From Bacillota bacterium (GTDB taxonomy: Bacteria; Bacillota; Clostridia; Acetivibrionales; DSM-1351), in assembly GCA_023412635.1 (NCBI GenBank), contig JAEYNI010000087.1:1-33062 (forward strand): a stretch of 33,062 nt of DNA, read 5' to 3'. Below, one piece after another: positions 22,382 through 30,472 of this stretch. Position 1 is the stretch's first letter; each line of letters starts with the position of its first letter. The notes under the pieces were generated by a model, which saw only the letters and a list, made by a program, of their open reading frames with translations, had not been told where the DNA came from and did not search any database. The translations under genes were made by a program, and so were the position numbers.

Positions 22382-23947
22382 ATGCTGAAGGTTTTACTTG
22401 TAGATGATGAACCTTACGTTCTGGAAGGACTAAAGGTGATGGTTAATTGGTCTGCAAATGACTTTATTATATGCGGGGAAGCCTCTAATGGAATAGATGC
22501 ACTTGAGATAATAAAAATGTGCAATCCTGATCTTGTAATAACAGATATTAGAATGTCGGGAATGGACGGTCTTGAATTAATAAAACAGAGCTATGAGCAA
22601 CTGAACTCAACAGCTAAGTTTGTTATATTAAGCGGGTATGATGAATTTTCTTATGTAAAGCAGGCAATGAAATACAATACAGAACATTACTTATTAAAGC
22701 CTCTGGATGATGAGGAAATTAGTGCGGTTATAGCAAAACTGTCTGTAGAAATAAAGGAAGAGCGCAACAGGCGGCAAAATACAAATAGACAGATTGCTTT
22801 TGTGGTAAATCAATGCATAAGGCGATTAATTTCCGGTGAGAAAAAAGAATCACTTATTAGTAGAGTGGGTCTGCTGCTTGGAATTGGTAATCAAGATGAG
22901 ATACGATGTCTGCTGATTGAAATGTCTAAGGGAAGGGTACAGAAACCTATAGATGAGATTGATTTCAATGAGAGAAAAAAAATAGCAAGACAAGTAATAG
23001 AAGAGGAAGTTGGGCCCAATTTCCAATTTAATATTTTTGAGGATGATAAGGACAGAATTGGAATTATTACTTGTAGAAAGATGGCACTTAATACAAATAT
23101 CGAGGAATTCGCCAACAGAGTTTTATCTAAAATAAGAAGCAGACTAAAGAGTGAAATAACACTTTCTGTTAGTTGTGAAGAAATAGGTCCGGAAGCAGTT
23201 GGAATAATTTATGAGCTGGCAGCTTTCACACTAGAATTTAAATTTTATACTGGTGAAGGAAAAGTTATTTATTTCGACCATGTTAAAAATTTAAAATTTA
23301 GCAATACCGTAGATGTTGAAAGAATTAAGTCTTTACTTTTACCTATAAGGACAAATAATATCAGTGAAATAGATCAAATTGTCAAGAAAATATTTGAATA
23401 TTTTGAAGAGACACTTATTTCTCCTTCAGTAATTATATCGGCGCTAAAAAGCTTTTTATTGGAAATGGTAAAGCTTTTTATAGATCTTAAAATTAATCTT
23501 AATGAGTTTTTAGACACTGCTTTGATATTTGACAAGGGTATGGAACAGCTGACAATCAATGAATTACAGGCTGCATTTCTTAGAGAATGCCAGTATGCTG
23601 CTGCGCTAATAGAAAGCTCCAAATGCTGTTCTTCCCAACGAATTATTTGTGAAATTAGGGATTACATCCAACAGAACTATTTTAGGGATATTAAGCTCAA
23701 AAAAGTTGCACAAGAGTTCTATATGAACCCTATTTACCTCGGACAAGTATTTAAAAAGGCTACTGGTATGCAGTTCAACGAATATCTGAATTCTGTGAGG
23801 ATTGAAGAGGCAAAGAAACTTCTCGGGCGAACTGATATGAAAATTATTGAAGTAGCAAAGGCAGTAGGCTTCAATGATCCCAAGTATTTTTTGAACAAGT
23901 TCAAGTTAATTACAAATTTACCACCATCTGCGTTTAAAACCGAATAA
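22382..23947 (+). CDS. YesN-type response regulator with AraC output domain (1)
   Basis: A 521-residue cytosolic transcription regulator. Residues 1-125 are the receiver domain: VLLVDDEP (4-11), phospho-acceptor D55 in VITDIRMSGMDG, and the Lys in HYLLKPLDDEE. The middle about 280 residues are a variable YesN-type linker. Residues 415-521 are an AraC/XylS double helix-turn-helix (LKKVAQEFYMNPIYLGQVFK; IIEVAKAVGFNDPKYFLNKF). It starts behind TTAGGAGG. It is the first gene of the regulatory operon, with a sensor kinase 21 bases downstream. The likely target is the neighbouring sugar transporter promoters. Confidence 0.93.
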   Translation: MLKVLLVDDEPYVLEGLKVMVNWSANDFIICGEASNGIDALEIIKMCNPDLVITDIRMSGMDGLELIKQSYEQLNSTAKFVILSGYDEFSYVKQAMKYNTEHYLLKPLDDEEISAVIAKLSVEIKEERNRRQNTNRQIAFVVNQCIRRLISGEKKESLISRVGLLLGIGNQDEIRCLLIEMSKGRVQKPIDEIDFNERKKIARQVIEEEVGPNFQFNIFEDDKDRIGIITCRKMALNTNIEEFANRVLSKIRSRLKSEITLSVSCEEIGPEAVGIIYELAAFTLEFKFYTGEGKVIYFDHVKNLKFSNTVDVERIKSLLLPIRTNNISEIDQIVKKIFEYFEETLISPSVIISALKSFLLEMVKLFIDLKINLNEFLDTALIFDKGMEQLTINELQAAFLRECQYAAALIESSKCCSSQRIICEIRDYIQQNYFRDIKLKKVAQEFYMNPIYLGQVFKKATGMQFNEYLNSVRIEEAKKLLGRTDMKIIEVAKAVGFNDPKYFLNKFKLITNLPPSAFKTE

Positions 23948-23968
23948 ATCTGTCTTGGGGGAATTTGG

Positions 23969-25780
23969 ATGAGGCTAAGAATAAAATTTTTTAATAAAGT
24001 AAACGATATACCGCTTAATTTTAAATTTTTATTAATTTATGTTGTATGCCTTTTAGTTCCAATAATTATAATCAACGCAGTTTTCCTTAATAGATTCTCA
24101 GAAATAGTACATGACAGAGAAAACAATAACTATCAAATATCAATGGATAGGACGAGGGTCGATATAAATACAATGATTGAAGGTTGTATCGCTGTGAGCC
24201 ATTCCATTTCTACAGACAGAGCCCTATTTAATTTACTGGATAAAGATTTTTTAGATACTAGCGAATATTATGATACTTATGATAGTGTCCTAAGGAATAG
24301 ACTTATTATGTACACCTCAGCTTACAATTTTATCGGCAATATTGGATTACATGTAGATAACCCCACTATAAGGAGCGGTGGTACTTACTTTTATACAAAC
24401 GAAAATATAAAACAAACTTCCTGGTATCAGGAAGCGTCTAAATCAAAAGAAAGCGTACTTATCAAGACATACATTGGACAAACTAACAGCCTTCCGAGGA
24501 GGCAGATCCAGTACTTGAGCATACTGAAAAATTCTATTCAGGACCCTACGTTGGGTTATAGAGAGAAAATTCTTAAAATAGATGTTAATTTGGACCAATT
24601 GTCAAGCATATTCAAAAGAGAAAAAGATTATCTGAATTTATTCCTCGTTGACCCTGAAGGCAATATAGTATGCTCCACAAAAGATTCCTATGATGTTGAT
24701 GAAAAGAACGGCTATAGAAAATTTGATCAAGGCATACTTAAAAACGATAACATAGTACTTCAGTCTACTTTGGGGAATTCTAGGTATTTTAAAGGCTGGA
24801 GACTGATTGGAATAGCTAATAGAGAACGTCTTTCAAAATCGGTTACTGAAACATTAGAATTTGTACTTACCTTTGCTATTGCAAGTATTTTCATATCATC
24901 ATTAATAATTTACATAATAGTTCGTTCATATAATTACAGATTGAAAAAGCTCTCTAAGCACATGCTTAGGTTTAATGAAGGACATTTTAATTTAATTGAA
25001 ATAAATGAAGGGAAAGATGAAATTGGAGCGGTCATACGAAACTTTAATTTTATGGCATCCAAGATTAACACTTTGATAAATGATGTATATAAGCTTGAAC
25101 TTCAGAAAAAAAATCTTGAATTAGAACGAGTACGTGCCGAAATTAATTTTCTTCAAAGCCAGATGAATCCTCACTTTTTATTTAATACTCTCAATGCGCT
25201 GCTGGTAATTTGTGTGAAGAATAGCTATGTTGAAATAATTGACGTACTTAAGTACCTGTCCAAAACACTCAGAAGACTTCTTAGCTGGAAGGATGATATG
25301 GTTACTATTGAAGAAGAACTGGAATTTACAGAAATGTATTTGAAAATTGAGAAATTCCGCTTCTGCGATAAAATTGATTATGCCATATCAATAGATGAAG
25401 GACTGGCTGCTTATAAAATACCGAAAATGAGCTTGCAGCCTTTAGCTGAAAATGCTTGTAAACATGGAACACAGGCAATCGTTGGCGTGGGAAAGATTGA
25501 TATTAGTATAACCATGTCTGACATAGGTCTTAAAGTTTGTGTAGAGGACAATGGAACAGGTATGGATAGTTTTAAACTTGAGGAAGTTCTTAAAGGCATA
25601 ACCAGTGAAAGAGAGATAAATACAAATATAGGAATACGAAACGTATATAGAAGGCTAAAGTTGTACTATGGAAATAAGGTGTCATTTAATATTGAAAGTA
25701 GCCTAATACAAGGTACAAAAGTTTATTTTGAAATTCCTGTTGAAAACTTTCAGGTCCCGACGGAGTTGGAAAATACCTAA
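23969..25780 (+). CDS. YesM-type sensor histidine kinase
   Basis: A 603-residue membrane kinase. Transmembrane helix 1 (about residues 19-41) is followed by a roughly 250-residue extracellular dCache-like sensor, helix 2 (about 297-319) and a HAMP domain (about 320-372). The His_kinase domain has phospho-acceptor H402 in QMNPHFLFNTLNAL, and the ATPase domain shows LQPLAENACKHG (N box), VEDNGTGMD (G1) and IGIRNVYRRLKLYYG (G2). It should sense an external sugar or a loaded receptor protein and phosphorylate the AraC-type regulators. It lies between two response regulator genes, an uncommon arrangement. The start has a GGGGG site. Confidence 0.93.
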   Translation: MRLRIKFFNKVNDIPLNFKFLLIYVVCLLVPIIIINAVFLNRFSEIVHDRENNNYQISMDRTRVDINTMIEGCIAVSHSISTDRALFNLLDKDFLDTSEYYDTYDSVLRNRLIMYTSAYNFIGNIGLHVDNPTIRSGGTYFYTNENIKQTSWYQEASKSKESVLIKTYIGQTNSLPRRQIQYLSILKNSIQDPTLGYREKILKIDVNLDQLSSIFKREKDYLNLFLVDPEGNIVCSTKDSYDVDEKNGYRKFDQGILKNDNIVLQSTLGNSRYFKGWRLIGIANRERLSKSVTETLEFVLTFAIASIFISSLIIYIIVRSYNYRLKKLSKHMLRFNEGHFNLIEINEGKDEIGAVIRNFNFMASKINTLINDVYKLELQKKNLELERVRAEINFLQSQMNPHFLFNTLNALLVICVKNSYVEIIDVLKYLSKTLRRLLSWKDDMVTIEEELEFTEMYLKIEKFRFCDKIDYAISIDEGLAAYKIPKMSLQPLAENACKHGTQAIVGVGKIDISITMSDIGLKVCVEDNGTGMDSFKLEEVLKGITSEREINTNIGIRNVYRRLKLYYGNKVSFNIESSLIQGTKVYFEIPVENFQVPTELENT

Positions 25781-25811
25781 GAGCATACTTATTTATGGAA
25801 GGAGAGGGCCT

Positions 25812-27395
25812 ATGTTTAAAGTTTTACTTGTAGATGATGAACCTATGGCTTTGGAAGCTCTTAGAATAGGAGCTGACTGGGAGGAGTATGGCTTTTTAAT
25901 ATGTGGCGAATGTGGAAATGGTGAAAAGGCATTAAAACTAATCGGAGAATTACATCCTGACCTTATTATTACTGATATTAGGATGCCTGTCATGGATGGG
26001 TTGGAACTGGTGAAACGGGTTAAAGCAAATCCTGATTTTAATGATCCAATGTTCATTATTGTAAGTGGTTATGATGAATTTAAATATGCAAAAAGTGCGA
26101 TGCAGTATGGTATACAGCATTATCTTCTGAAACCTATTTTTAAGGATGAATTTTTAGAAGTACTTTTAAAAATAATTCCGGAATTAAAGAAAAGTAATGA
26201 ATATAAGAAAATATGCTGTAAAGGTTCAGAGGTTGATATTGGGATATTGTTTGACATGTATTTAAACGAAACCATTAATATGGATAGGTTGATAGAAAAT
26301 CTAGATGTAGAAATTGTTTCAGGCAAGACCTTATGGTCATATGCATTTCTGGATGTAAGACGTGGGGGTGCAACTATAGAAGCGTCTCCAATGGTTGATT
26401 CACAGGAGTTGAGAAATTTTGAAGGTTTGAAAAAGGCTATTGAGGATATTCAAATCAAAGAGTTTTATGTATATCCCATATTTATAGATTGCAGCTCTTA
26501 TAGACTTGTTATGGCCAGTACCGGACAAAAATCACCGATTGAATTAGCTTCCTATTTAATTCCGGGGTTATCAGAACTGTTTAAAGGAGAGTTTTACCTG
26601 GCAATAGGAAATCCCGTTCAAGAGCTCAGTCTCCTTTCGAACTCAATGAAAGAAGCTGAAAAGGCATTAGAGTACAGCTTTTTCAGCCCAAGTGAAAATA
26701 TATTGTATTATAGAAATCTCAAAAACTGGACGATAAACTATGACTTTAACGGGATTAAAGATATGGAAGAATTGTTAAGTGTATTTGAAAGTCTTGATCA
26801 AAATAATCTTATAAAATCGATTAATTCCAGTTTTAATATGTTTAGAAGTTCATTTATTGCCCCCGAGATTATTGAAATATATCTGACTAATGTTATATTT
26901 AAGAGTTTCTCAATTATCAGTAATATGGGAGGAGTTATTGATGAAATACCAGAAATACCTAATATAAGTAAACTATTAAATATGGGTTTGTCCATTAACC
27001 AAATAGAAAAACTTATTGAACAGTATGCAATTGATTTTTGCATATATGCTCATAGTTTGAAACATAAAGATATAAAATCCGATAAACAAAAAGTTGAGGA
27101 ATATATACAACAAAATTTTAAAAGAAATCTTACAATCAAGGAGATCGCAAGGAAATTATACATACATCCCACCTATTTAGGATGCCAGATAAACAAATGG
27201 TTTGGATGTAGTTATAAAGAATATCTTCATAAACTCAGGATGGAAGAGGCTAAGAGAATTGTGACCGAAACTGAACTCAGGGTACATGAAATTGCGTATT
27301 CCTTGGGATATAGTTCATATAACAATTTTCTAAAACAATTTGTTAAATACTTCTCGATAAAACCAACCGAATATAGAAACAAATTAAAATTATAG
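25812..27395 (+). CDS. YesN-type response regulator with AraC output domain (2)
   Basis: A 527-residue regulator, paralogue of the first one in this operon. Receiver: VLLVDDEP (4-11), D55 in IITDIRMPVMDG, Lys in HYLLKPIFKDE. A roughly 290-residue middle linker differs strongly from its paralogue. The C-terminal AraC domain has two helix-turn-helices (IKEIARKLYIHPTYLGCQIN; VHEIAYSLGYSSYNNFLKQF). I chose ATG 25812 behind GGAAGGAGAGG, 31 bases after the kinase stop; an earlier in-frame ATG lies within the kinase gene and would add 28 unrelated residues. Both regulators keep all phosphorylation residues, so both may be served by the one kinase between them. Confidence 0.93.
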   Translation: MFKVLLVDDEPMALEALRIGADWEEYGFLICGECGNGEKALKLIGELHPDLIITDIRMPVMDGLELVKRVKANPDFNDPMFIIVSGYDEFKYAKSAMQYGIQHYLLKPIFKDEFLEVLLKIIPELKKSNEYKKICCKGSEVDIGILFDMYLNETINMDRLIENLDVEIVSGKTLWSYAFLDVRRGGATIEASPMVDSQELRNFEGLKKAIEDIQIKEFYVYPIFIDCSSYRLVMASTGQKSPIELASYLIPGLSELFKGEFYLAIGNPVQELSLLSNSMKEAEKALEYSFFSPSENILYYRNLKNWTINYDFNGIKDMEELLSVFESLDQNNLIKSINSSFNMFRSSFIAPEIIEIYLTNVIFKSFSIISNMGGVIDEIPEIPNISKLLNMGLSINQIEKLIEQYAIDFCIYAHSLKHKDIKSDKQKVEEYIQQNFKRNLTIKEIARKLYIHPTYLGCQINKWFGCSYKEYLHKLRMEEAKRIVTETELRVHEIAYSLGYSSYNNFLKQFVKYFSIKPTEYRNKLKL

Positions 27396-27448
27396 TATTG
27401 TTTCTGGTTGATGTGATGCGTTATATAAATTTTTTAGGAGGAGAATAA

Positions 27449-29152
27449 ATGTTAGGAAGTAAGAGAGGTTTATTAGTTTTTCTTTTGGCAGTAGTGTTAG
27501 TAACCAGTGTTACAACTTTAGGCTGCAATATATCTACAAGCGCGGAAAGAACTAGTACTTCAAAGGCTTCAGCTGTCTCAGGGGCATCAACTGATGTAGC
27601 TCTGGACCCAATTGAGATCAGCTTTTTCATTTCTGACCCTGGTCAGTCCCCAACTCATAGTAACAAAATATATAAGTTAATAAAGGAAAAGCTTGGTGTT
27701 ACCTGCAGGTTCGAATTCCTTGTAGGTGACAAAGAACAAAAGATTGGAGTTATGGTAGCAGCTGGTGACTATCCGGATGTCGTCTCTGTCGATTCTGACA
27801 GCGTTAGCCAGTTCACCGGAGCCGGAGATTTAATCCCTTTGGAAGATTTGATAACAAAAAATGCGCCAAATCTTCAAAAACACTATGAACCATATAAGAA
27901 TAAGGTTATTGACACAAGTGATAACCATTTCTATGTTATGGCTAATTATGGCAGGATTTACGGAGAATATAAAGCGAACGTTTGGGAAGGTCCGGCATTC
28001 TGGATACAGAAAGCAGTACTGCAGGAATTTGGATATCCCAAAGTAAAAACTCTTGATCAATATTTTGATTTAATTGAAAAGTATAAGCAAAAGTATCCTG
28101 AAATTTATGGACAACCTACCATAGGTTTCGAAATACTTTCTGATGGTTGGAGAGATTTTTGTTTGAAGAATCCTCCTGAGTACCTGGTTGGTTATCCAAA
28201 TGATGGTGGTGTGGTGGTAAACCGTGAAACTAATATTGCAGATTTCTTCTGGGACAAGGACTATGCCAAGAGATATTACAAAAAGCTTAATGAAATTAAT
28301 TCGAAAGGTTTAATAGACCCTGAAACCTTTACTATGAATTACGACCAATACATGTCAAAACTATCGAGTGGCAGAGTTCTTGGAATGTTTGATCAACATT
28401 GGAACTTCAACAATGCGGAGAGAACACTTATTACGGCAAATAAGATCGAGAGAACCTATGCTCCGTGTCCTTTGGTATTTGATGAAAAAACAAAGGATTA
28501 TTATTATGACCGTCCGGTTTTGAATGTAAATACCGGCTTTGCCATAACAAAGAATTGTAGGAGGCCTGATAGAGTCATTATGTTCTTTGACGCTTTAATG
28601 ACAGAAGAGTGGCAGAAAATTCTCGGTTGGGGTATAGAAGGTGAAGACTATCTTGTGGACAATAACGGTGTATTCTCAAGAAATCAGGAGCAGAGAGACC
28701 ATTCAACAGATAATGATTGGATACTTGGAAATCAGGCATATACCCTTTGGTACTACGGACCAAAGATGGAAGGTACATACGCTGATGGAAACGCATGTAC
28801 TCCAAACTTTCAGCAAAAAGAGTTTTATGGTTCTCTAAAAGATTATGATAAGGATTTCTTAAAGGCTTATGGTTTTAAAAACTGGACAGACTTCTTCAGC
28901 CCGGCTCCCGAAAACCGTATTTCCTATCCAGCGTGGCAGATTGATCTTGTTGATGGTTCTCCTGCAAGCATGGCAGAAACCAAACTTGAAGATATCGGTA
29001 TTAAGTATCTGCCCAGAGTCATACTTACAAAGCCTGACCAATTTGACGAGATATGGGATAAATATGTAGATGAACTCCATAAGGAAAATATAAAGGCATA
29101 CTTAGACAGGATAAATGAGCAGTTAAAATGGAGAGCAGACAACTGGAAATAA
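27449..29152 (+). CDS. extracellular sugar-binding lipoprotein, second receptor
   Basis: A 567-residue receptor of the LplA/YtcQ type. Signal: MLGSKRG, hydrophobic core, and lipobox VTTLGC with Cys at residue 26. The mature part opens DPIEISFFISDPGQSPTHSN, then KLGVTCRFEFLVGD and AAGDYPDVV, and near the C-terminal third GWGIEGEDYLVDNNG, a counterpart of WGIEGKHYKK in the first receptor. AGGAGGAG precedes the ATG. It is co-directional with and 53 bases behind the second response regulator, so probably in that operon. It has no permease genes of its own next to it. It may feed the permeases at 18.6-20.5 kb, serve as a sensing protein for the kinase, or be the survivor of a partly lost transporter. 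Confidence 0.9.
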   Translation: MLGSKRGLLVFLLAVVLVTSVTTLGCNISTSAERTSTSKASAVSGASTDVALDPIEISFFISDPGQSPTHSNKIYKLIKEKLGVTCRFEFLVGDKEQKIGVMVAAGDYPDVVSVDSDSVSQFTGAGDLIPLEDLITKNAPNLQKHYEPYKNKVIDTSDNHFYVMANYGRIYGEYKANVWEGPAFWIQKAVLQEFGYPKVKTLDQYFDLIEKYKQKYPEIYGQPTIGFEILSDGWRDFCLKNPPEYLVGYPNDGGVVVNRETNIADFFWDKDYAKRYYKKLNEINSKGLIDPETFTMNYDQYMSKLSSGRVLGMFDQHWNFNNAERTLITANKIERTYAPCPLVFDEKTKDYYYDRPVLNVNTGFAITKNCRRPDRVIMFFDALMTEEWQKILGWGIEGEDYLVDNNGVFSRNQEQRDHSTDNDWILGNQAYTLWYYGPKMEGTYADGNACTPNFQQKEFYGSLKDYDKDFLKAYGFKNWTDFFSPAPENRISYPAWQIDLVDGSPASMAETKLEDIGIKYLPRVILTKPDQFDEIWDKYVDELHKENIKAYLDRINEQLKWRADNWK

Positions 29153-29246
29153 GTTAGAAACTATATTTCTTATGAGTATAGCTGTATGCCTAAATTCCAT
29201 ATAGATTTCAGATATTTTCCAATTTATTGATTGACTGGAGGCAAGT

Positions 29247-29288
29247 ATGGCTAATAATGTTACAACATTAGCTGAGCCCTTCTGCTAA
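29247..29288 (+). pseudogene. 13-codon frame with ribosome site, probably a gene start remnant
   Basis: CTGGAGG lies 5 bases ahead of ATG 29247, which opens MANNVTTLAEPFC and stops at 29286-29288. The good ribosome site suggests the surviving 5' end of a downstream gene lost by deletion, or a tiny leader peptide. Confidence 0.3.
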
Positions 29289-29394
29289 AAAATGGACACT
29301 GATTCGTGATGATATCTCTTAGTTTCAGTGTAATATTTATTTATAATCGGTATTCATCTTTTTTATTTATGTGTAGATATATTTTACCGGCACA

Positions 29395-29403
29395 TGATAT
29401 AAT
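29395..29403 (+). promoter_or_regulatory. extended -10 element of the small coiled-coil gene
   Basis: TGATATAAT (TATAAT at 29398-29403) lies just ahead of the ribosome site TGGAGG of the next gene. The leader would be only about 17 bases. No clear -35. Confidence 0.35.
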
Positions 29404-29426
29404 TGTTTTCTGGAGGATTGCACGGT

Positions 29427-29642
29427 ATGGATAAATTAGACTTAATACTTGAAAAATTAAACAAGCTTGAAGAAAAGACAAACAAACTTGATAAAATTGA
29501 ATCGGATATAAATGCTTTAAAAGCTGATAGTAAAGAAATAAAACAAGAATTAAAGGCCATTACAGAAGCCACAGCGAATATTATGGAATCAATTACAAAC
29601 CATGAAATAAGAATCCAAAAGTTAGAACAAAAAGCAGTGTAA
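29427..29642 (+). CDS. small coiled-coil protein (71 aa), hypothetical
   Basis: A 71-residue, highly charged protein made almost wholly of heptad repeats (LDLILEKLNKLEEKTNKLDK, and later ITNHEIRIQKLEQK), so a helical coiled coil that should form oligomers. No membrane segment and no catalytic motif. ATG 29427 is chosen because TGGAGG lies 10 bases upstream; an in-frame TTG eight codons earlier would translate the ribosome site itself. Similar short Leu/Lys/Glu-rich proteins are common hypotheticals in clostridia, some within phage or regulatory regions. It stands alone, followed by a weak hairpin. Function unknown. Confidence 0.7.
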   Translation: MDKLDLILEKLNKLEEKTNKLDKIESDINALKADSKEIKQELKAITEATANIMESITNHEIRIQKLEQKAV

Positions 29643-29654
29643 ATATTAATATGA

Positions 29655-29680
29655 AGGCTATTTGAGTACAGATGGCCTTT
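29655..29680 (+). terminator. weak terminator-like hairpin
   Basis: AAGGCTAT pairs with ATGGCCTT (one G-U pair) over a 10-nt loop, followed by TATATTATC. Lies 13 bases behind the coiled-coil gene. Confidence 0.45.
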
Positions 29681-29825
29681 ATATTATCAAATGCTTTATT
29701 TAGGTATAGACTATGGAATTTTCATTCCCTTAACATTTACCCCGGTTAAGAAAATAAAATATAGTAAATAAAAATTAGTGTCGGTGAGCAAAATAATAAT
29801 ATATCCTGCAATTCATTATCATTAA

Positions 29826-30023
29826 GCCAGAAGTTATAATTGCGTCAACCGGTTTGAGAAACAAGAAATTTTCTTCACAGTTTTTAATGCAGAGATTATG
29901 GGCGGAGTAATGAAGCTGAATGTTCATAATACCGCTGAATGGGTTACCATTAAAGAAATGTCCAATTATGAATTCATGCCTGCAGATATAGCATTTGTAG
30001 ATATGCTTACTTTGAACCTATAA
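29826..30023 (+). pseudogene. unrecognised protein remnant
   Basis: An open frame without a usable start reads FEKQEIFFTVFNAEIMGGVM and then KLNVHNTAEWVTIKEMSNYE, FMPADIAFVDMLTLNL. The composition is protein-like but no ribosome site or start precedes it, and its end overlaps the end of the convergent XRE pseudogene. Probably the 3' end of a gene cut at about 29825. Family not recognised. Confidence 0.3.
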
Positions 30024-30241
30024 GTAGCCACTCAACCCCAACGTTAAGAGCCTTTGCAAGACCTACTACCTCGTAATCTGCCACAAATCTGTCACCGGAT
30101 TCTATTTTACTTATAGAAACCCGGTCAATATTATAGCCCAACACTTTTCCAGCCTTGCTGATAAATCCTGCTGAGTAATATGGGGACTTGATTTTTGTCT
30201 TGCTTCTTTTACTCTTTTTCCGACTATGTTTTTTGAAGCAT
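30007..30241 (-). pseudogene. XRE-family repressor, frameshifted
   Basis: A helix-turn-helix repressor of the XRE family in pieces. From about 30230 downward the minus strand reads NIVGKRVKEARQKSSPHITQ and then QDLSARLEKC before hitting a stop. From about 30150 another frame continues with VLGYNIDRVSISKIESGDRF, VADYEVVGLAKALNVGVEWL, LIGSK and TAA at 30009-30007. One base too many or too few near GAAAAGTG breaks the frame. A likely second slip in the A-run after ATG 30241 (CAAAAAAC) disconnects the start. A whole protein would be about 75 residues. An inverted-repeat operator survives just upstream. Confidence 0.75.
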
Positions 30242-30270
30242 TATGCCAATAAATTTTAATCACTTACTCC

Positions 30271-30330
30271 GTTCTAAAGTAGAACAATTTTATATTGATT
30301 ATATTATTAAGTTTGGTTAAAATTGTTCTA
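30271..30330. promoter_or_regulatory. inverted-repeat operator region upstream of the XRE pseudogene
   Basis: GTTCTA-AAG-TAGAAC (30271-30285) is a perfect palindrome. In addition TAGAACAATTTTA (30280-30292) and TAAAATTGTTCTA (30318-30330) are a perfect 13-bp inverted repeat 25 bases apart. The shared GTTCTA/TAGAAC half-site suggests paired operators, probably once bound by the neighbouring XRE protein. It lies between that gene and the MalT-like activator and could affect both. Confidence 0.6.
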
Positions 30331-30472
30331 AAATATTACATTTGTGAAGCTGGATCAATTGATATTAGAGTATATAGAAAAGACTGCTTGCCATTTTTGA
30401 CTATAAAGCTACCGTCGCTTATTGTATAATTAAGGCATTATTAGTTAGATTATGCATTATGAGGTTGAAAAC

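Noticed and set aside
29296..29341. ACACTGA/TCAGTGT inverted repeat behind the second sugar receptor
   Set aside because: Only 7 bp over a 32-nt loop; too weak to call a terminator.
30397..30430. TTGACT and TATAAT ahead of the MalT-like gene
   Set aside because: The 22-bp spacing is too long for a sigma-A promoter, so I do not annotate it.
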